Positions 25,988 through 38,199 of a stretch of DNA of 64,000 bases are shown one piece after another. The notes under the pieces were generated by a model. It had not been told where the DNA came from and made no database searches. It saw nothing but the letters and a program-made list of their open reading frames with translations. Positions within the stretch are counted from its first letter, which is position 1; the number at the start of each line of letters is the position of its first letter. The stretch is from Rhizobacter sp. Root1238 (GTDB lineage Bacteria > Pseudomonadota > Gammaproteobacteria > Burkholderiales > Burkholderiaceae_C). The stretch covers positions 53,233-117,232 of the forward strand of contig NZ_LMDM01000008.1 of NCBI RefSeq assembly GCF_001425825.1. The letters are read 5' to 3'. Made by a program: the position numbers and the translations under genes.

Positions 25988-26605
25988 CTACTGGGCGCGC
26001 AATGCGGCCAGGCGCCGCTTCGTGCCGGGGTGGGTGGCGGTGTCCCGGCTCGCGCCCATGCGCATGAGGGCCGAGAACACCGCGTCGCGCTGCACCCCGA
26101 GGCCCTCCAGCGTGCGCAATGCAAACGCATCGGCCTCGTACTCCTGCTGGTAGGCCAGCGCCGAGGCCTCGCGCCCGAGCCGCGCGGCAATCGGATCGGT
26201 CTGGTCGGCCGTGACGCTGCCGGGCACCCATTTCTGGTACATCTCGCCCATCTGCGCCCAATGCGCCAGCGCGACGTGACCCAATTCGTGCGCCAGCACG
26301 AACATGCGCCCTTCTTCCGGCCAGTCGCCCATCGCCTCGTGCGCGATCACCACCCGGCCGCGCAGCGTTTCGGCCACGGTGGCGCCGCGCACCACGCGCA
26401 ATTCGGCGGCCCCCTCCAGCCCCAGCGTGCGCACCAGACTGTCGAAGCTGTCGCGCACCTTCTGCGCCCGCTCGCTCTCGACCGGTGCCGGCGCGAGCCG
26501 CTCCAGTTGCGCGGCCTGCGAACGCGCCAGCACCTGCGCGATGTCTTCTTCGCCACGCGCGACGCCCGCCGCCAGTGCCATTGCGATCAACCACCACCAA
26601 CGCAT
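25988..26605 (-). CDS. M48-type zinc metallopeptidase, exported
   Basis: This 205-residue peptidase has a signal peptide (residues 1-18, ending ARG) and the zinc motif HELGH at about residue 106, followed by the third-ligand segment EYEADAFALRTL at about residue 154. It is a small M48-like protein without membrane helices or a TPR domain. It is likely periplasmic. The gene converges with the chemoreceptor gene, 18 bp apart. Substrate unknown. Confidence 0.82.
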   Translation of the reverse strand: MRWWWLIAMALAAGVARGEEDIAQVLARSQAAQLERLAPAPVESERAQKVRDSFDSLVRTLGLEGAAELRVVRGATVAETLRGRVVIAHEAMGDWPEEGRMFVLAHELGHVALAHWAQMGEMYQKWVPGSVTADQTDPIAARLGREASALAYQQEYEADAFALRTLEGLGVQRDAVFSALMRMGASRDTATHPGTKRRLAALRAQ

Positions 26606-26759
26606 GCCGTGTCGCTCCTGCGCAGAACCTCGTGCCCGATTACGGCGCAAGAACCGGGCCCGATTCAAGGGTTTACCCGAGCATTCACCGCGAACCGGGG
26701 GGCGCCGTGCCGGAATGCACGGGCAAACGCGGTGCCTTCGGCGCCGGCAGGGGCCGCGA

Positions 26760-27389
26760 TCAGGCCTGGATCAGGCCCCAGTGCAGCGCCACCAGCGTCA
26801 GCTCCGACTGGTTGCTCGCGCCCAGCTTCTGCTTCACGTGGTACAGGTGCGTGCCGACGGTGCTGGGCGACAGGTTCAGGTTGGCGGCGATCTGCGCCAC
26901 GCCGAGGCCCCGCGCCAGCTGGATGAAGACCGAGAACTCTCGCTCGCTCAGCATCTCGGCCGGGTTCGCATCGCCCTTCACCTGGGCCAGCGCCAGGACC
27001 TGGGCGGTCTGCGGATCGACATAAGGCCGGTGCGCCGCCACCGCGCTGACGGCGGCGATCAGCGCCTCGGGCGCGCCGCGCTTGGTCAGGTAACCCAGCG
27101 CGCCGGCCTGCATCACCCGCCGGGGGTGCGCGGTGTCCTCATGCGCCGACAGCGCCAGCACGCGCGCCTTCGGGTCCTGCGCCAGCAGGCGCCGCACCGC
27201 CTCCAGGCCGCCCATGCCGGGCATCGACAAGTCCATCACCACCACGTCCGGCTTCAGCTTCGGGTAGTCGGCGCAGGCCTGTTCGCCGGTGTCGGCCTCG
27301 GCCACCACGTCGATGCCGGCATCGGCCAGCAGCATGCGGAAGCCCATGCGCACCAGCGCGTGGTCGTCGACGAGCATCACTCGGATCAT
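26760..27389 (-). CDS. NarL/LuxR-family response regulator
   Basis: This 209-residue protein has a receiver domain with the acidic pocket (VDDHAL near 8) and phospho-acceptor Asp in VVVMDLSMPG (about 53), then a LuxR-type helix-turn-helix (SEREFSVFIQLARG, IAANLNLSPSTVGTHLYHVKQKL, about 145-190). It is the partner of the upstream histidine kinase, with which it overlaps by four bases. Target genes are not evident from the window. Confidence 0.93.
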   Translation of the reverse strand: MIRVMLVDDHALVRMGFRMLLADAGIDVVAEADTGEQACADYPKLKPDVVVMDLSMPGMGGLEAVRRLLAQDPKARVLALSAHEDTAHPRRVMQAGALGYLTKRGAPEALIAAVSAVAAHRPYVDPQTAQVLALAQVKGDANPAEMLSEREFSVFIQLARGLGVAQIAANLNLSPSTVGTHLYHVKQKLGASNQSELTLVALHWGLIQA

Positions 27390-28756
27390 TCGGGGACCGC
27401 CTCGGTTCGGGGAACAGGCCCCGGCAGGCGCACCGCCAGGCGCACGCCGCGGGGGGAATGCGGCAGCAGCTCGAAGCTGCCGCCCAGGCCTTGCACGCGC
27501 TCGGCCAGCCAGCGCAGGCCGTGGTGGCCCTTCTTGTCGGCCCAGTCGGCGGCCAGACCGGCGCCGTCGTCGACGAGTTCGAGCAGGACGCCGTCGGCCA
27601 ACGCCTGCAGCCGCACGTCGACCCGCTGCGCCTGGCCATGGCGCAGCGCATTGGTCAGGCCCTCCTGCGCGGCGCGGTACAGCGCGAGCGCCGCTTCGCT
27701 GCCGAGCGGCACGCCGGCCAGGTCGGCCTGCAGTTCGATCCGTGCGCCGGGGTGGCTGCGCCGCGTGCGCTCGGCCAGGTCGGCCAGCGCATCGGCCAGG
27801 CCGAAGGTGTCGAGCACCAGCGGCGTCAGCCGCGGGATGATGCCGTGCATCGCGTCGTACAGGCGCGAGGCTTCTTCGGCGATCAGGCGCGCCGCCTGCT
27901 CGGCCTGCGGGTCGAGCGCGCGCATGCGTTGCGCGATCGACAGCGCCATGCTGCGCATCGCCGTCACCGACTGGCCCAGTTCGTCGTGCAGCTCGCGTGC
28001 GATCAGGTGGCGCTCCTGCTCGATCTGGTGGTCGACCCAGCGCGTCAGCTCGCGGCTTTCGGACAGCTGCAGCTCGGCGCGCACCGCGCGGCGTTCGGTC
28101 TCGATGTGGCCCTGCAGCATGCCGACCATGCGGTTGAAGGCCTTGCCGATGGTGCCGGCCTCGGCGCCCGGCAAGGGCGGCAGCACGACGTCGAAGCGGC
28201 CGGCCTCCAGCTGGTTCAGCGCCGCGACGATGCGGCCGAACGGGCGCACCGTGTGGCCAACGAGCCAGTACACCAGCCCGTTCAGCACCACCAGCGTCAC
28301 GACCGCGCCGAACACCAGCACGATGGCCTCGTCCCACGCGTCGAGCACCGCGCGCGACGCGTTCGCCTGCACCGTCAGCCGGCCGTCGGGCAGCTCGAGC
28401 GACTGCACCGCCGGCGGCGGCGCGACCAGCGCATCGAACCAGTCGGGCGCATCGCGGCCCGGCTTGTACGGCGAGCTCGGCGAGGTGTAGAGCACCGTGC
28501 CCTGCTTGTCGAGCAGCGTGATGTCGTTCGACCGCACGCGGCCCATGCCCTGCAGGAAGCCGAGCACCGCCGGCGTGCCCTGCGCCGCATAGCGCCACAC
28601 CGTGCGGTTCATGAACTGCGACGCGACGCGGTTGGCCGCCACCACCTCCTCGTTGACCGACTCGCGCATGCTGCGCAGCTGCAGGCCGAGCATCACGACC
28701 AGGAACAGCAGCGTCAGCAGCCCGACGATCAGGTGGATCTTGAGTCTCAAGCTCAT
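27386..28756 (-). CDS. NarX-type sensor histidine kinase
   Basis: This 456-residue membrane kinase has an N-terminal helix (8-27), a periplasmic domain of about 110 residues, a second helix (143-168) and a HAMP segment. A HisKA_3 dimerisation domain follows with the phospho-acceptor His in HLIARELHDELGQSV (about 253-265) and a HATPase with ELVDDGAGL and GLRWLAERVQGLGG. It is the cognate partner of the adjacent NarL-type regulator. It overlaps both the regulator gene and the upstream peptidase gene by four bases, forming a pip-kinase-regulator operon. Confidence 0.92.
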   Translation of the reverse strand: MSLRLKIHLIVGLLTLLFLVVMLGLQLRSMRESVNEEVVAANRVASQFMNRTVWRYAAQGTPAVLGFLQGMGRVRSNDITLLDKQGTVLYTSPSSPYKPGRDAPDWFDALVAPPPAVQSLELPDGRLTVQANASRAVLDAWDEAIVLVFGAVVTLVVLNGLVYWLVGHTVRPFGRIVAALNQLEAGRFDVVLPPLPGAEAGTIGKAFNRMVGMLQGHIETERRAVRAELQLSESRELTRWVDHQIEQERHLIARELHDELGQSVTAMRSMALSIAQRMRALDPQAEQAARLIAEEASRLYDAMHGIIPRLTPLVLDTFGLADALADLAERTRRSHPGARIELQADLAGVPLGSEAALALYRAAQEGLTNALRHGQAQRVDVRLQALADGVLLELVDDGAGLAADWADKKGHHGLRWLAERVQGLGGSFELLPHSPRGVRLAVRLPGPVPRTEAVPE

Positions 28757-29679
28757 GAGGACCACCCGTCCAACGTCTCGACCATCGCCTGCGCCATCGC
28801 CGGATGGGTGGGGTCGTGGCCCGCGCCTTCGACGAGGCGCAAGCGGCCGTGCGGCAGGCGCCCGTGCACCGCGACCGACGCCTCGGGGCGGCAGATGCGG
28901 TCTTCGGTGCCGTGCAGCAGCAGCGTCGGCACGACGGGCAGGCGATCGCAGCGGTCGAGCAGCGGCGGCGCATCGAGCCAGCAGCGGTGCAGCAGGTAGT
29001 GGCTCTGCACGCGGTAGCGGTCGACCTGCGCGTCGAGCGCGGCGCCCGACGGCTCGGGCTGCGCCAGGGTGCCCGTCGCCAGCGTGCTTTCCCAGCGCCA
29101 CCACGCAAGCGCCAGGCGGCGCGCCGTGTCGGCATCGGCCGCCAGGCCGCGCGCCAGGAAGGGCAGCAACGCGTGGCGCTGGTCGGCCGGTGCCACGGCG
29201 GCGAACTGCGTCCACGCCTCGGCATGCTCGCCATCGCGGGGCTGGAAGAAGCCGGCGATGTCCTGCTCGCGCGCGAGAAAGGTGGCGCGCAGCAGCAGCC
29301 CCGTCACCGCGCCGAAATGCGCCGCTGCATAGGCCAGCGCGAGCGTCGCGCCCCACGAGCCGCCGACCACCAGCCAGCGGTCGATGCCGAGCGCCTCGCG
29401 CACCGTTTCCAGGTCGGCGACCAGGTGGTCGGTGGTGTTGTCGACGATGCTGCCGCGCGGCTGGCTCCGGCCGGCGCCGCGCTGGTCGGGGCTGACGATG
29501 CGGAAGCGCGCCGGGTCCAAGAAGCGGCGCAGCAGCGGCGAGCTGCCGGAGCCCGGGCCGCCGTGCAGCACCACCGCCGCGATGCCATCCGGGTGACCGC
29601 TTTCCTCGACATGCAACACGTGGCCACCCGACACGTGCAGCGCGTGCACGCGGTACGGTGCGGTTTCGGCGTAGAGCAT
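28753..29679 (-). CDS. pip: Proline iminopeptidase (alpha/beta hydrolase)
   Basis: This 308-residue protein matches prolyl aminopeptidase of the S33 family. The oxyanion motif HGGPGSG is at about residue 39, the nucleophile elbow GGSWGAT at about 108, and the late acid and base lie near GTEDRICR and EGAGHDPTHP. It removes N-terminal proline from peptides in the cytoplasm. It is the first gene of a three-gene unit with a two-component system, an unusual neighbour for a housekeeping peptidase. Confidence 0.92.
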   Translation of the reverse strand: MLYAETAPYRVHALHVSGGHVLHVEESGHPDGIAAVVLHGGPGSGSSPLLRRFLDPARFRIVSPDQRGAGRSQPRGSIVDNTTDHLVADLETVREALGIDRWLVVGGSWGATLALAYAAAHFGAVTGLLLRATFLAREQDIAGFFQPRDGEHAEAWTQFAAVAPADQRHALLPFLARGLAADADTARRLALAWWRWESTLATGTLAQPEPSGAALDAQVDRYRVQSHYLLHRCWLDAPPLLDRCDRLPVVPTLLLHGTEDRICRPEASVAVHGRLPHGRLRLVEGAGHDPTHPAMAQAMVETLDGWSS

Positions 29680-29705
29680 GGCGGGGGGATCGTAAACGGA
29701 GATCC

Positions 29706-29776
29706 CCGTTCGGGCCGAGCTCGTCGAAGCCCCGGTTCGATGTGAGCAGGCCCTTCGACAGGGTCAGGGCGAACGG
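29706..29776. repeat. Interspersed palindromic element, copy 2
   Basis: This is an imperfect inverted repeat with CCGTTCGGGCCGAGC on the left and GTCAGGGCGAACGG on the right, plus inner GTCGAAGC and CTTCGACA halves. It is the same family as the element at 5209-5299. It lies in the gap between cbbP and pip and may end the cbb transcript. Confidence 0.7.
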
Positions 29777-29781
29777 GGGGT

Positions 29782-30660
29782 TCACGCCGCCAGCAGGTTC
29801 TTCTGCTGCGCCACCAGCCGCATGATCATCGGCGTGAAGATCAGCTGCATCGCCAGCTCCATCTTCCCACCCGGCACCACCAGCGTGTTGGCGCGCGACA
29901 TGAACGAGTCGTGCAGCATCGACAGCAGGTACGGAAAATCGATGCCGCGCGGGTTGGCGAAGCGGATCACCACCAGGCTTTCATCGGCCGTCGGGATGGT
30001 GCGCGCGATGAACGGGTCCGAGGTGTCGACCACCGGCACGCGCTGGAAGTTGATGTGGGTGCGCGTGAACTGCGGGCAGATGTATTCCACGTACTCGTGC
30101 ATGCGGCGCAGGATCACGCCGGTCACCGCCTCGGTCGAGTAGCCGCGCGTGCTGCGGTCGCGGTGGATCTTCTGGATCCACTCCAGGTTGATCACCGGCA
30201 CCACGCCGATCAGCAGGTCGGCAAAACGCGCCACGTCGACCTTGTCGGTCGTCACGCCGCCATGCAGGCCCTCGTAGAACAGCAGGCTGCTCGGCGGCAG
30301 CGGCTCCCACGCGGTGAAGGTGCCGGGCCGCTGCTTGTACGGCGCGGCCTCCTCGTCGTTGTGCAGGTACTTGCGGCTGTGCCCGCTGCCGGTCTCGGCG
30401 TAGCTGCGGAACAGCTCCTGCAGCTCGGCGAACAGGTTCGCGTCGTCGCCGAAGTGGCTGAAGTGCGGCTGGTGGTTCTGCTCGGCCTCGGCCATCGCCG
30501 CCTTCATCGCCTCGCGGTCGTAGCGGTGGAAGCTGTCGCCCTCGACGATGGCGGCCGCCACGCCCTCGCGGCGGAAGATGTTCTCGAAGGTCTTCGTGAC
30601 CGAGGTGGTGCCGGCGCCGGACGAGCCGGTGATCGCGATGATGGGGTGCCTGGCGGACAT
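29782..30660 (-). CDS. cbbP: Phosphoribulokinase
   Basis: This 292-residue enzyme phosphorylates ribulose-5-phosphate to ribulose-1,5-bisphosphate, the RuBisCO substrate. The P-loop GSSGAGTTSV is at residues 12-21, the catalytic acidic stretch EGDSFHRYDR at 40, and FYEGLHGG at about 128. The length is that of the bacterial (class I, octameric) type. It is the last gene of the cbb operon, with a ribosome-binding site GGAAG before the ATG. A palindromic element lies just downstream. Confidence 0.97.
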   Translation of the reverse strand: MSARHPIIAITGSSGAGTTSVTKTFENIFRREGVAAAIVEGDSFHRYDREAMKAAMAEAEQNHQPHFSHFGDDANLFAELQELFRSYAETGSGHSRKYLHNDEEAAPYKQRPGTFTAWEPLPPSSLLFYEGLHGGVTTDKVDVARFADLLIGVVPVINLEWIQKIHRDRSTRGYSTEAVTGVILRRMHEYVEYICPQFTRTHINFQRVPVVDTSDPFIARTIPTADESLVVIRFANPRGIDFPYLLSMLHDSFMSRANTLVVPGGKMELAMQLIFTPMIMRLVAQQKNLLAA

Positions 30661-30670
30661 GGCGCTTCCT

Positions 30671-31744
<1,074 letters not shown>

Positions 31745-31758
31745 GGCGGGTCTCCTGG

Positions 31759-32430
31759 TCACTGATGAATCGGCGTGCGCACCGGCAGGTGGGCGAGCAG
31801 GTCGGCGGGTGCGGCCAGCCGCCACACGCCGGCGGGCGCGACCGGCGCCGGGCCGTAGCCCCAGCCGGCCCACGCGGCGGGGCTGCCGGCGGCGCTCGCG
31901 GTCGCCAGGTCGGCCGGGCCGTCGCCGACCATCAGCACGCCGGCAGCCGAGATGCCGAAGCGGCGCGCCGCCTGCTGGATCAGCAGCGGCGACGGCTTGC
32001 GCTGCGCCGCCGTGTCGGCGCCATGCACCTGCGCGACGTGCTGCAGCAGCCCGGCGGCGTCCAGCACCGCGCGCGCCAGCGGCGTCGGCTTGTTCGTCAC
32101 CACCGCCATCGGGTAGCGCCCGGCCAGCCGTGCCAGCAGCGCGGCGATGCCGGGGTAGGCGTTGCCCTGCGCCGACGGCGCGGCCAGCGTGGCGGCGTCG
32201 AAGCGCAGCCGCAGGCGGGCCGCGAGCGCCGGCAGGTCGTGCAGCCCGCTGGCGTCGAGCGCCCGCACGATCAGCGCGTCGGGGCCGTCGCCGATCCAGC
32301 CGCGCACCGTCGGCAGGTCGAAGGGCGACAAGCCGTCCTCGGCCAGCGCGGTGTTGAGCGCGAGCGCGACGCCGGCGGCGCTGTCGACCAGCGTGCCGTC
32401 GAGGTCGAAGCAGAGGGCGGCGATCCGCAT
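31759..32430 (-). CDS. cbbZ: Phosphoglycolate phosphatase
   Basis: This 223-residue HAD hydrolase removes 2-phosphoglycolate made by the oxygenase reaction of RuBisCO. Motif I is FDLDGTLVDSA (8-18), motif II VVTNKPTPLA (about 109), the lysine is in QRKPSPLL (about 143), and motif III is MVGDGPADLATA. Its start overlaps the cbbE stop by one base (TGATG). Placement in the cbb operon supports CbbZ over other HAD phosphatases. Confidence 0.93.
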   Translation of the reverse strand: MRIAALCFDLDGTLVDSAAGVALALNTALAEDGLSPFDLPTVRGWIGDGPDALIVRALDASGLHDLPALAARLRLRFDAATLAAPSAQGNAYPGIAALLARLAGRYPMAVVTNKPTPLARAVLDAAGLLQHVAQVHGADTAAQRKPSPLLIQQAARRFGISAAGVLMVGDGPADLATASAAGSPAAWAGWGYGPAPVAPAGVWRLAAPADLLAHLPVRTPIHQ

Positions 32431-33131
32431 CACGCGCTTTCGGCCAGGTCGCGCCGCTGCGCGTTGACGCACAACGCGGCGATCGCCTTCGGGTAGTCGC
32501 CGCCGCTGAACACCGCCGAGCCGGCAACCAGCGTGTCGGCGCCGGCGGCCACCACGCGCGCGATGTTCTTCGCGTTGATGCCGCCGTCGACCTCGAGCCA
32601 GATGTCGCGCCCGCTCGCGTCGATGCGCCGTCGCGCCGCCTCGATCTTCGGCAGCACGCCCTCGATGAAGGCCTGGCCGCCGAAGCCCGGGTTGACGCTC
32701 ATCAGCAGCACCAGGTCGAGCTGGTCGAGCACGTGGTCCAGCAGGTTCAGCGGCGTCGCCGGGTTCAGCGCCAGCCCGGCCTTCACGCCGAACGAGCGGA
32801 TCAGCTGGATCGTGCGGTCGACGTGTTCGCTCGCCTGCGGGTGGAACGAGATGATCGACGCGCCGGCCTGCGCGAACATCGGGACCAGCGCGTCGACCGG
32901 CTTGACCATCAGGTGCACGTCGATCGGCACCGGCTGGCCGCCGCGCCGGCAGTGCGGCGCGATGGCCTGGCACACCATCGGGCCGATCGTCAGGTTGGGC
33001 ACGTAGTGGTTGTCCATCACGTCGACATGGATCAGGTCGGCCCCGGCGTCGATGACCGCGCGGACCTCGTCGCCGAGGCGCGCGAAATCGGCCGACAACA
33101 GGCTGGGGGCGATGCGGATGGCGGGGTTCAT
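32430..33131 (-). CDS. cbbE: Ribulose-phosphate 3-epimerase
   Basis: This 233-residue TIM-barrel enzyme interconverts ribulose- and xylulose-5-phosphate. Conserved segments are [13 protein letters not shown] (8-20), the metal/acid [17 protein letters not shown] (35-51), the [16 protein letters not shown] flexible loop (about 141-156) and the phosphate loop VDGGI near 181. It is in the regenerative part of the cbb operon. The ATG overlaps the cbbY stop by four bases. Confidence 0.97.
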   Translation of the reverse strand: MNPAIRIAPSLLSADFARLGDEVRAVIDAGADLIHVDVMDNHYVPNLTIGPMVCQAIAPHCRRGGQPVPIDVHLMVKPVDALVPMFAQAGASIISFHPQASEHVDRTIQLIRSFGVKAGLALNPATPLNLLDHVLDQLDLVLLMSVNPGFGGQAFIEGVLPKIEAARRRIDASGRDIWLEVDGGINAKNIARVVAAGADTLVAGSAVFSGGDYPKAIAALCVNAQRRDLAESA

Positions 33132-33880
33132 CGGGTGGTCTCGCGGTAGAGCGCCTGCACGGGCGACGCGGGCCGGGCCGGGCGGGCGATGCGGACCAGC
33201 TCGTCGAAGCCGAGGTCGCCGAGGTCCGGCAGCAGCAGGCCGGCCGCGCGGAAATCGCCGTCCTGCGTCCAGAAGGTCGGCGTCACCAGCGTCCACAGGC
33301 CGGCCGCCGTGGCGGCACGCAGCCCGTGCGCCGAGTCCTCGACCGCCAGCGCCTGCTCGGGCGGCAGGCCCAGCGTGTCGAGCGCCAGCCGGTAGATGTC
33401 GGGCGCCGGCTTCTTCGCGCGCACCTGGTCGCCGCAGGCGATCACCGCGAACAGGTCGAGCCCGCGCGGGCCCAGCGTGGCGTTCAGCAGGGCGTTGATG
33501 TTGGCGGCCGTCGTGGTGCTGGCGATGGCCAGGTGGCAGCCCTGCTCCAGCGCCTCGTTCAGCAGGCGCTCGACGCCGTCGCGCAGCGGCACGCCGCCGG
33601 CGTTCACCACCTCGCCGTACAGGCGCGTCTTGTCGGCATGCAGTTGCGGCACCAGGGCCAGCAGGCGCTGGCGCTCGCCCGGGCCCAGCGGCAGCGACGC
33701 GATGTACGACGCGATGCGCTCCTTGCCGCCGGCCACCTCCAGCAGCTGCCGGTAGTCGGCGCGCGTCCATGTCCAGCCGAGGCGGTGCTGGTCGAACGCG
33801 CCGTTGAACGCGATGCGGTGCGCTTCCTCGGTGTCGGCCAGCGTGCCGTCGACATCGAAGATCAGGGCTTCCACGCTCAT
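33128..33880 (-). CDS. cbbY: CbbY-type HAD sugar-bisphosphatase
   Basis: This 250-residue HAD protein is CbbY, which in red-type systems degrades xylulose-1,5-bisphosphate, an inhibitor of RuBisCO. Motif I is [16 protein letters not shown] (8-23), with [10 protein letters not shown] (about 119), [10 protein letters not shown] (about 155) and [12 protein letters not shown] (about 177). The Shine-Dalgarno sequence TAGGAG lies directly at the junction with a palindromic mobile element, so its T-A-G comes from the element end and the GAG from the old flank. Transcription must pass through the element to reach this gene. Confidence 0.93.
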   Translation of the reverse strand: MSVEALIFDVDGTLADTEEAHRIAFNGAFDQHRLGWTWTRADYRQLLEVAGGKERIASYIASLPLGPGERQRLLALVPQLHADKTRLYGEVVNAGGVPLRDGVERLLNEALEQGCHLAIASTTTAANINALLNATLGPRGLDLFAVIACGDQVRAKKPAPDIYRLALDTLGLPPEQALAVEDSAHGLRAATAAGLWTLVTPTFWTQDGDFRAAGLLLPDLGDLGFDELVRIARPARPASPVQALYRETTR

Positions 33881-33890
33881 GGCGATGCTC

Positions 33891-34162
33891 CTAGGGCCTG
33901 TTAACACTACGGGAAGGCTCGCGCCGGTGTCTGCCAAGGCGCTGGGCAAGGCGCGACGCGCGGCCCGGGCTTTGTGCCCGGGCAAGCGGCGCAACGCGGC
34001 CCAGCGCCTTGGCAGGCACCGGCCCGAAGGGTGATCTCATCAAAAGGGCACCCGCGGCGTTGCACGGCTTGCCCAGGCAACAAGCCTGGGCTGCGCCGTG
34101 CGCCTTGCGGGTGCCCTTTTGATGAGTCACGCGAGCCTTCCCGTCGTGTTAACAGGCCCTAG
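33891..34162. mobile_element. MITE-like element with two hairpin arms inside the cbb operon
   Basis: This 272-bp element has 33-bp terminal inverted repeats (33891-33923 and 34130-34162, one mismatch) starting CTAGGGCCTGTTAACAC. The end CTAG could be a 4-bp target duplication, as made by IS5-family elements, leaving GGGCCTGTTAACAC as the true terminus (inference). Inside are two long hairpins: 33926-33947 pairs with 33999-34020, and 34036-34055 pairs with 34107-34126. It has no transposase gene. The insertion supplies the last codons and stop of cbbX and part of the cbbY ribosome-binding site. As RNA it would fold as a large three-armed structure. Confidence 0.85.
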
Positions 34163-35047
34163 ACCCGGGCCGGCGAACACGCGGCTCGCGAGCACGTCCT
34201 CGGCCTGCAGCGTGCACAGCTGCTCGCGCGTCAGGCGAAGGTCGGCGGTGAAGAGCCGCGTCGCATGGCGCAGCCGGATGCGGTCGAGCGCGTTGCGGAT
34301 CGAGCGCGCATTCGCGAAATGCGGCTGCTGCCGGCGCAGGCTCAGGTAGCGCGCGAAGGCCGGCTCGGCGGCGGCGTCGAAGTGGTAGTTCAGGCGGGTC
34401 AGCATCAGCCGCGCGATCAGCATCAGCTCGGCCTCGCTGTAGTCGGGGAAATCGATGTGGTGCGCGATGCGCGAGGCCATGCCGGGGTTGCTCGAGAAGA
34501 AGCCGTCCATGCGGTCCTTGTAGCCCGCGAGGATCACCACCAGGTCGTCGCGGTGGTTCTCCATCACCTGCAGCAGGATCTCGATCGATTCCTGCCCGTA
34601 GTCGCGCTCGTTCTCCGGCTTGTAGAGGTAGTAGGCCTCGTCGATGAAGAGCACGCCGCCCATCGCCTTCTTCAGCACCTCGCGCGTCTTCGGCGCGGTG
34701 TGGCCGATGAACTGGCCGACCAGGTCGTCGCGCGTCACCGCCACCAGGTGGCCCTTGCGCACATAGCCCAGCTGCTTCAGCACCTCGGCCATGCGCAGCG
34801 CGACGGTGGTCTTGCCGGTGCCGGGGTTGCCGGTGAAGCACATGTGCAGCGACGGCGGCTGCGACTGCAGCCCCTGCTCGGCGCGCAGCTTGTCGATCAG
34901 CAGCAGCGCGGCGATGTCGCGGATGCGGCCCTTCACCGGCGCGAGGCCGATCAGCTCGGCGTCGAGCTGGTCGAGCATCGCGCGCGCGGCCGACGCCTCC
35001 GGCATCTCGCCCGGCGGCTGACACAGACTGTCGCGGTCCTCGTTCAT
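34127..35047 (-). CDS. cbbX: Red-type RuBisCO activase, C-terminus altered by the element
   Basis: CbbX (306 residues) is the AAA+ activase that pulls on the CbbL C-terminus to release inhibitory sugar phosphates. Walker A is GNPGTGKTT (about 78), followed by the pore-loop region [13 protein letters not shown] (about 112-124), Walker [12 protein letters not shown] (about 133) and the arginine-finger region [22 protein letters not shown]. The conserved part ends at [11 protein letters not shown]. The final dozen residues ([12 protein letters not shown]) and the stop are encoded by the MITE-like element, where other CbbX proteins have a different tail. The AAA core is intact, so it is probably functional. 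Confidence 0.95.
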   Translation of the reverse strand: MNEDRDSLCQPPGEMPEASAARAMLDQLDAELIGLAPVKGRIRDIAALLLIDKLRAEQGLQSQPPSLHMCFTGNPGTGKTTVALRMAEVLKQLGYVRKGHLVAVTRDDLVGQFIGHTAPKTREVLKKAMGGVLFIDEAYYLYKPENERDYGQESIEILLQVMENHRDDLVVILAGYKDRMDGFFSSNPGMASRIAHHIDFPDYSEAELMLIARLMLTRLNYHFDAAAEPAFARYLSLRRQQPHFANARSIRNALDRIRLRHATRLFTADLRLTREQLCTLQAEDVLASRVFAGPGLGPVNTTGRLA

Positions 35048-35054
35048 GCGGCGC

Positions 35055-35489
35055 TCACTCCTGGCGCATTCCGTACCGTTCGCCTTCCGGCGAGCGCTGC
35101 ACGGCGTAGCTTTCGATGCTGTATCGCAAGCTTCGTCCCGCCTCTTCGGTGCGGATCAAGCGGAAGCCCGGCTCGTGCTTCGGCCGGTTGACGATGAAGG
35201 ACAGCACCACCGATTCGGTGCCGTGCGTCGAGTCGAACGCGGTCAGGCGGATGTAGTGGTCGGGGAAGGTCTTGCGGCACTGGCGCAGCTCCAGCATCAC
35301 GCCGGCCGCGTCGGACACGTCGAACATCGGGTTGCCGAACATCTCCCAGAAGGTGTTGCGCGGGTGCGGGTCGTCGGTGGTCTCGATGCCGATGGCCCAG
35401 CCCCGGCGCAGCGCGTGCTCGACCTGGGCGGCGACCTGCGCATCGCTCAGGTCGGGCAGGAACGAGAAGGTGCCTTGGGTGATTCGCAT
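35055..35489 (-). CDS. cbbS: RuBisCO small subunit, form IC
   Basis: This 144-residue small subunit has the longer C-terminus of the red-type enzyme, which forms a beta-hairpin in the hexadecamer. Family features include [16 protein letters not shown] at the start and [12 protein letters not shown] near residue 54. The start at 35489 has GCGGAG eight bases upstream. It lies 115 bp downstream of cbbL and 7 bp upstream of cbbX. A stem-loop at 35576-35591 sits in the cbbL-cbbS gap. Confidence 0.97.
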   Translation of the reverse strand: MRITQGTFSFLPDLSDAQVAAQVEHALRRGWAIGIETTDDPHPRNTFWEMFGNPMFDVSDAAGVMLELRQCRKTFPDHYIRLTAFDSTHGTESVVLSFIVNRPKHEPGFRLIRTEEAGRSLRYSIESYAVQRSPEGERYGMRQE

Positions 35490-35575
35490 GGTGCTAGCTC
35501 CGCAGAGGTTGGTCAGACGCGCTCGGCCGGCGCCGGGCCGCCCCAAGGCGGCCGAGCACCCGCTCGGCGGGTGGT

Positions 35576-35591
35576 GTCACGTACCCGTGAC
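35576..35591 (-). promoter_or_regulatory. Stem-loop between cbbL and cbbS
   Basis: A perfect 6-bp stem (GTCACG / CGTGAC) with a 4-base loop lies 13 bp after the cbbL stop. Further G/C-rich inverted repeats fill the rest of the 115-bp gap. Such a structure could stabilise the 3' end of the cbbL message; it has no T-run, so it is not a typical terminator. Confidence 0.4.
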
Positions 35592-35604
35592 GCCGGGTGC
35601 CCCA

Positions 35605-38174
<2,570 letters not shown>

Positions 38175-38199
38175 CGGCCCTGGCGGGCCGGGCGGCGAC

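Noticed and set aside
33804..34349. Several short open frames within the palindromic element
   Set aside because: They follow from the inverted repeats and have no conserved protein features; no transposase motif is present.
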